A stretch of DNA of 64,000 nucleotides, from positions 62,001 through 126,000 of the forward strand of contig CAZCNS010000009.1 in the NCBI GenBank assembly GCA_964500205.1. The letters run 5' to 3'. The position numbers and the translations under genes were made by a program. This stretch comes from UBA10329 sp964500205. Its GTDB lineage: Bacteria; Bacteroidota; Bacteroidia; UBA10329. The notes under the pieces are model-generated. The model worked only from the letters and a program-made list of their open reading frames with translations, did not search any database and was not told where the DNA came from. Shown here piece after piece: positions 60,614 to 64,000 of the stretch; within the stretch, counting starts at the first letter, position 1; every line of letters begins with the position of its first letter.

Positions 60614-62314
60614 ATGGTACAAGCCGACTCGCCCATCACCCGCATTAGGAAGGTTGAACTGCAGAATTTCAAGCGGTTCACTCACCTTGTGATTGATGAG
60701 ATTCCCGAAAGTGCCAAACTGGTACTGCTCATCGGGTCGAACGGGTCGGGGAAGTCCTCCGTTTTTGATGCCTTCGAGTTTATTAATTCAAAACGAAAAA
60801 AGGAACGAGTCGCTCTTGAGTACTATCGCAAGACGAGTTCAACTAAATTAGAGGTTGGAATTAGATTGTCGGACGGCACTACCGTTAGAACTAATGAGAA
60901 TAGTCCAGTTATGATTAGTGGGAATGGCGTGACTGCGGTGCTGGGATCTAACGCTTTGCTATACGGAAGGACAAGCTTCCGACAATTGCCACGGCTTACA
61001 AGGACCAAGTTGGGCGGTGATGGAAAAATCGACCTGAAATCTGATAGCGACCGACCACGCTATTTCATTGACAAGGACAATCGGTTCGAGAATGATATTG
61101 AGAAGATCACCGAAACCATTCTCAGGGATATTTTCCGCTCCAACAATTCAAAGGAGCAGATCAGGGGGAAATACATCCAACCCATCAACAGGGCATTGAG
61201 CAATGTCTTCGGAAGTCAGGAGGGTTCGCGTTTGGAGCTGATCGAGATACTCCCTCCGTTGGACGGGAAGGTGGCGCAGATTAACTTCCGTAAAGGAGTG
61301 TCCGAGATTCATTACGACTTTCTCAGTGCGGGCGAGAAGGAGGTGGTCAACATTCTCTTCAACCTCCTGAGCCGTGGGCCACTGTACAACGAGTCCGTCT
61401 ATTATTTCGATGAGATAGACCTCCATCTGAACACCAAGTACCAGTTCGCCCTCCTCAAGGAGATCACCGAGAACTGGATACCCGATAACTGCCAGTTCTG
61501 GACGGCTTCGCACTCGTTGGGGTTCATCGAATATGCGCGTCAGGCCGACCATGCGGTCATCATCGACTTTGACGACCTCGATTTCGACCAGCCGCAGGTG
61601 CTGACCCCTGCCACCAAGGACAGCCCCAACATCTTCGAGATTGCGGTCAATAAAGAGCTTCTGCCCACACTTTTTCAGGGAAAAAGAATCGTTTTTGTTG
61701 AGAACACGGATGCCATCCTTTACAACTCACTGGGCCTGTCCAGCGATGTGTTCGTCTCTGCCAACGACCGAAACAATGTTTTCTACAAGGTCATCTCCTC
61801 ACCCGATTTCCACGGTGTGGTGGACAGGGATTTCCTGACCGATGAGGAGATTCCCATGATACGAAAGGAGTACCCTCAGCTTCACATTCTCGGCTATTAC
61901 AGCATTGAGAATTATCTGTATCACCCTGACAATCTCGCTGACTTTTTCAATTCCGAAGGGAAGGAGTTCGACAAAGACGGTTACATCCAAGCCATCGTGA
62001 CCGAGAAGAATGCTGTGAAAGGCAGGATTGTGATTGACATCAAATTAAGCCGTGCGGGCTACCCTTATTTCAAGGAGGAACGATTCAACAACAGAGAGCA
62101 GCAGAAACGGTTTTCCAACAAGGAGGAGAACAGCACAGCGTCTGATGAGATAGGCCGCTGCCTTGATTCTGATAAGTTGGAGATCTTTTTCAAGGTGCTT
62201 CCGATGAAGACCTATTGCAAGGCTTTGCCCCAACGACAGAACATTGAGCGGGTCAAACTCGCCAAGACGAAGTGGTTCAAGGACCGACTTGCAGAAGTCC
62301 TTGGCAGATGCTGA
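60614..62314 (+). CDS. AAA-ATPase fused to a TOPRIM/DUF4435-like nuclease domain (OLD- or fused-PARIS-like)
   Basis: A 566-residue protein started at the ATG at 60614; the longer open frame overlaps apt. The ATPase has Walker A GSNGSGKSS (41-49), signature LSAGEKEVVN (237-246), Walker B VYYFDEIDLHLN with D266-E267 and an H-loop ASHSLGF. The C-terminal part resembles DUF4435/TOPRIM: FVENTDAILY with Glu363, then VVDRDF with Asp404 and Asp406, then YYSIENYLYHP. Related architectures are OLD nucleases and the PARIS defence pair AriA-AriB, which also occurs as one fused gene. No second defence gene adjoins. The defence role is inference. Confidence 0.8.
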   Translation: MVQADSPITRIRKVELQNFKRFTHLVIDEIPESAKLVLLIGSNGSGKSSVFDAFEFINSKRKKERVALEYYRKTSSTKLEVGIRLSDGTTVRTNENSPVMISGNGVTAVLGSNALLYGRTSFRQLPRLTRTKLGGDGKIDLKSDSDRPRYFIDKDNRFENDIEKITETILRDIFRSNNSKEQIRGKYIQPINRALSNVFGSQEGSRLELIEILPPLDGKVAQINFRKGVSEIHYDFLSAGEKEVVNILFNLLSRGPLYNESVYYFDEIDLHLNTKYQFALLKEITENWIPDNCQFWTASHSLGFIEYARQADHAVIIDFDDLDFDQPQVLTPATKDSPNIFEIAVNKELLPTLFQGKRIVFVENTDAILYNSLGLSSDVFVSANDRNNVFYKVISSPDFHGVVDRDFLTDEEIPMIRKEYPQLHILGYYSIENYLYHPDNLADFFNSEGKEFDKDGYIQAIVTEKNAVKGRIVIDIKLSRAGYPYFKEERFNNREQQKRFSNKEENSTASDEIGRCLDSDKLEIFFKVLPMKTYCKALPQRQNIERVKLAKTKWFKDRLAEVLGRC

Positions 62315-62363
62315 TTTTTGCGCCCATTCCAAACAGAGCTTACCCAGCAACTTAAAATCCATC

Positions 62364-63506
62364 ATGAACTTCGAACAGAACGAGAACCAGAAGATGATCG
62401 CGGACATGTGCCGCGACTTTGCCGAGAAGCACATCCGCCCGAACATCATGGAATGGGATGAGGCGCAGACCTTCCCCGTGCCGCTTTTCAAGGAGATGGG
62501 CAAGTTAGGGCTGATGGGCATCCTCGTGCCGCAGGAATATGGAGGAGCCGGTCTGGGCTACCTTGAGTATGTCACCGCCCTTACTGAGCTTGGTGCGGTG
62601 TGCGGTTCCATCACTTTGTCGGTGGCTGCGCACAATTCTCTTTGCACAGGCCACATCCTGCAACACGCCAACGAGGAGCAGAAGAAGAAATGGCTTCCGA
62701 AACTCGCCTCAGGCGAATGGATCGGAGCTTGGGGCCTTACTGAGCACAATACGGGTTCGGACGCGGGCGGCATGGCCACCACGGCCGTAAAGGACGGTGA
62801 CCACTGGGTCATCAACGGGGCTAAGAACTTCATCACCCACGCCATCAGCGGTGATATCGCGGTGGTGATCGTCCGCACGGGGGAGAAGGGCGACTCACGT
62901 GGCATGACTGCTTTCGTCATCGAGAAAGGCACACCTGGTTTTTCTTCCGGAAAAAAAGAGAACAAACTGGGGATGCGTGCCTCTGAGACGGCTGAACTCA
63001 TCTTTCAGGATTGCCGGGTACATGAGAGCAACATGCTTGGCAAGGTGGGCGAGGGTTTCATTCAGGCCATGAAGGTGCTGGACGGTGGCCGCATCAGCAT
63101 CGCTGCGCTGTCGCTTGGCATCGCCAAGGGCGCCATCAAGGCTGCCACCAAGTATGCCAAGGAGCGCGAGCAGTTCGGGCAGCCGATTGCCAATTTCCAG
63201 GGCATCGCCTTCAAGCTGGCCGATATGTACACCGAGTACGAGGCCGCAGAGCTGCTGACCCTTCAGGCGGCAGACATGAAGAACCGTGGCGAGAACGTGA
63301 CCGTGAAATCGGCCATGGCGAAGTACTACGCCTCTGAGGTGTGCGTCCGCGCCAGCACCGAGGCTGTGCAGATCTTCGGGGGTTATGGCTACACGAAGGA
63401 TTTCCCAGCCGAGAAGTTCTACCGTGACTCGAAACTTTGCACCATCGGTGAGGGGACTTCTGAGATTCAGAAGGTGGTCATCGCCAAGAACCTGCTCAAG
63501 GGCTGA
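62364..63506 (+). CDS. Acyl-CoA dehydrogenase
   Basis: A 380-residue FAD enzyme that introduces the alpha-beta double bond of acyl-CoA in beta-oxidation or branched-chain amino-acid breakdown. The start at 62364 gives MNFEQNENQKMIADMCRDFA, the usual N-terminus; the open frame runs further up into the previous gene out of phase. GAWGLTEHNTGSDAGGM and INGAKNFITHA bind FAD and substrate. The catalytic Glu is likely in QIFGGYGYTKDFPAEKFYRD. It probably belongs to a short-chain class. Its stop overlaps the next start (TGATG). Confidence 0.95.
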   Translation: MNFEQNENQKMIADMCRDFAEKHIRPNIMEWDEAQTFPVPLFKEMGKLGLMGILVPQEYGGAGLGYLEYVTALTELGAVCGSITLSVAAHNSLCTGHILQHANEEQKKKWLPKLASGEWIGAWGLTEHNTGSDAGGMATTAVKDGDHWVINGAKNFITHAISGDIAVVIVRTGEKGDSRGMTAFVIEKGTPGFSSGKKENKLGMRASETAELIFQDCRVHESNMLGKVGEGFIQAMKVLDGGRISIAALSLGIAKGAIKAATKYAKEREQFGQPIANFQGIAFKLADMYTEYEAAELLTLQAADMKNRGENVTVKSAMAKYYASEVCVRASTEAVQIFGGYGYTKDFPAEKFYRDSKLCTIGEGTSEIQKVVIAKNLLKG

Positions 63507-64000
63507 TGCCCTTACTTCGCAAACTGGAACAGTGGACGTGGCCGTGGGCCGTGTCCGCTGTTTTTTTATACGTGGTGCTCAGGGCGGTTCATGTGCCTAC
63601 TTTTCACGATGAAGCTGCCACGTTCTTCCACTACGTGGTCTCGGGCGAATTTCTGCCGTCAGTGGCCCTTTGGGATGCCAACAATCACTTGCTCAACTCT
63701 GCGCTCAGTGGACTTGCGTATCGTTTGTTTGGTCCAGAGCCGCTTTTCATCCGCCTGCCCAACGTGCTGGGCTTTCTCGTCTATGCCTTTTACCTGCACC
63801 TGATCACGGGCCGCATCGGGTCCACGGCCATACGTTTCGGGGTTCGGCTGGCGGTGCTCATGGCAGCTTTTGCGCTGGAGTTCTTTTCAATGGCGCGTGG
63901 CTATGGCATGTCGCTGGGGTTCATGCTCGGTGCGTGCTATCATGCAGGCATTTATCTGGAGGGCAAAAAGCTTGGACAGCAGGCGGCTGCCTGGCTTTGG
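63506..64000 (+). CDS. GT-C-fold membrane glycosyltransferase, 3' end outside the window
   Basis: The first 165 codons of a gene cut by the window edge, starting at ATG 63506 in the TGATG overlap with the acyl-CoA dehydrogenase stop. An N-terminal membrane helix (about 13-28) is followed by PTFHDEAATFFHYV, where the Asp-Glu pair of the first periplasmic loop is typical of GT-C catalytic sites, and by further helices with LFIRLPNVLGFLVYAFYL and EFFSMARGYGMSLGFML. The family uses polyprenyl-linked sugars; it resembles ArnT/PMT-type transferases. Specificity cannot be judged. Confidence 0.8.
   Translation, partial: MPLLRKLEQWTWPWAVSAVFLYVVLRAVHVPTFHDEAATFFHYVVSGEFLPSVALWDANNHLLNSALSGLAYRLFGPEPLFIRLPNVLGFLVYAFYLHLITGRIGSTAIRFGVRLAVLMAAFALEFFSMARGYGMSLGFMLGACYHAGIYLEGKKLGQQAAAWLW

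Overview
The window comes from a chromosome of a Bacteroidota bacterium, most likely of the order Flavobacteriales with fairly GC-rich coding DNA. Evidence: several secreted proteins end in type IX secretion sorting domains; a TonB-dependent receptor has an N-terminal carboxypeptidase-like domain; the division and cell-wall cluster has the Bacteroidota gene order and an FtsI with a C-terminal PASTA domain; DUF3667, SiaB/SiaC and DUF4175 proteins are present; and several -7 elements match TAnnTTTG. No rRNA genes, CRISPR arrays or prophages were seen.

Layout. 1-4.6 kb (minus strand): histidine genes hisA, hisF and hisIE, with a lipoprotein di-haem cytochrome c and a beta-helix/cytochrome c fusion lodged between hisA and hisF. 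4.7-16.5 kb: a type IX cargo protein, a ceramidase-family protein overlapping a PLP fold-III enzyme, fabG, a VWA-type membrane protein, a TonB receptor and a lamin-tail cargo protein. 16.6-22.7 kb: tRNA-Leu, ybeY, an RsbW-like ATPase, a giant DUF4175 protein, a thioesterase and a Ca2+/Na+ antiporter-type exchanger.

22.9-43.2 kb is the dcw cluster: mraZ, rsmH, ftsL-like, ftsI, murE, mraY, murD, ftsW, murG, murC, ftsQ, ftsA, ftsZ. It begins with repeated MraZ boxes and ends in a clear terminator. It has been invaded twice. A GxxExxY gene plus an inverted-repeat element sits between ftsL and ftsI. Between murD and ftsW sit two accessory genes, a stand-alone paralogue of the MurD C-terminal domain, and an IS200/RAYT-type transposase flanked by perfect inverted palindromic repeats. 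Short repeats also occur inside murD and at several gene ends, where they supply start codons, stop codons or C-terminal tails.

43.3-55.8 kb: DUF3667 protein, AI-2E transporter family protein, gyrB, cold-shock protein, flavin monooxygenase, thioredoxin-like protein, lipoprotein, ribosomal protein bL31 type B, ZIP transporter, methyltransferase, siaB-siaC and dxr. 55.9-58.6 kb is an arsenic-resistance operon (arsR, arsI-like, arsC-like phosphatase fold, acr3) with two matching operators. 58.7-64 kb: a lipoprotein, apt, a single-gene AAA-ATPase/TOPRIM protein that resembles OLD or fused PARIS defence proteins, an acyl-CoA dehydrogenase, and the first part of a GT-C glycosyltransferase cut by the window edge.

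The strongest leads are the orphan MurD C-terminal domain protein, the AAA-TOPRIM protein, the repeat/GxxExxY insertion that now carries the ftsI start codon, and the in-frame repeat insertion in murD that contains a heptanucleotide tandem repeat. All family assignments were made by reading the translations; no database search was run.
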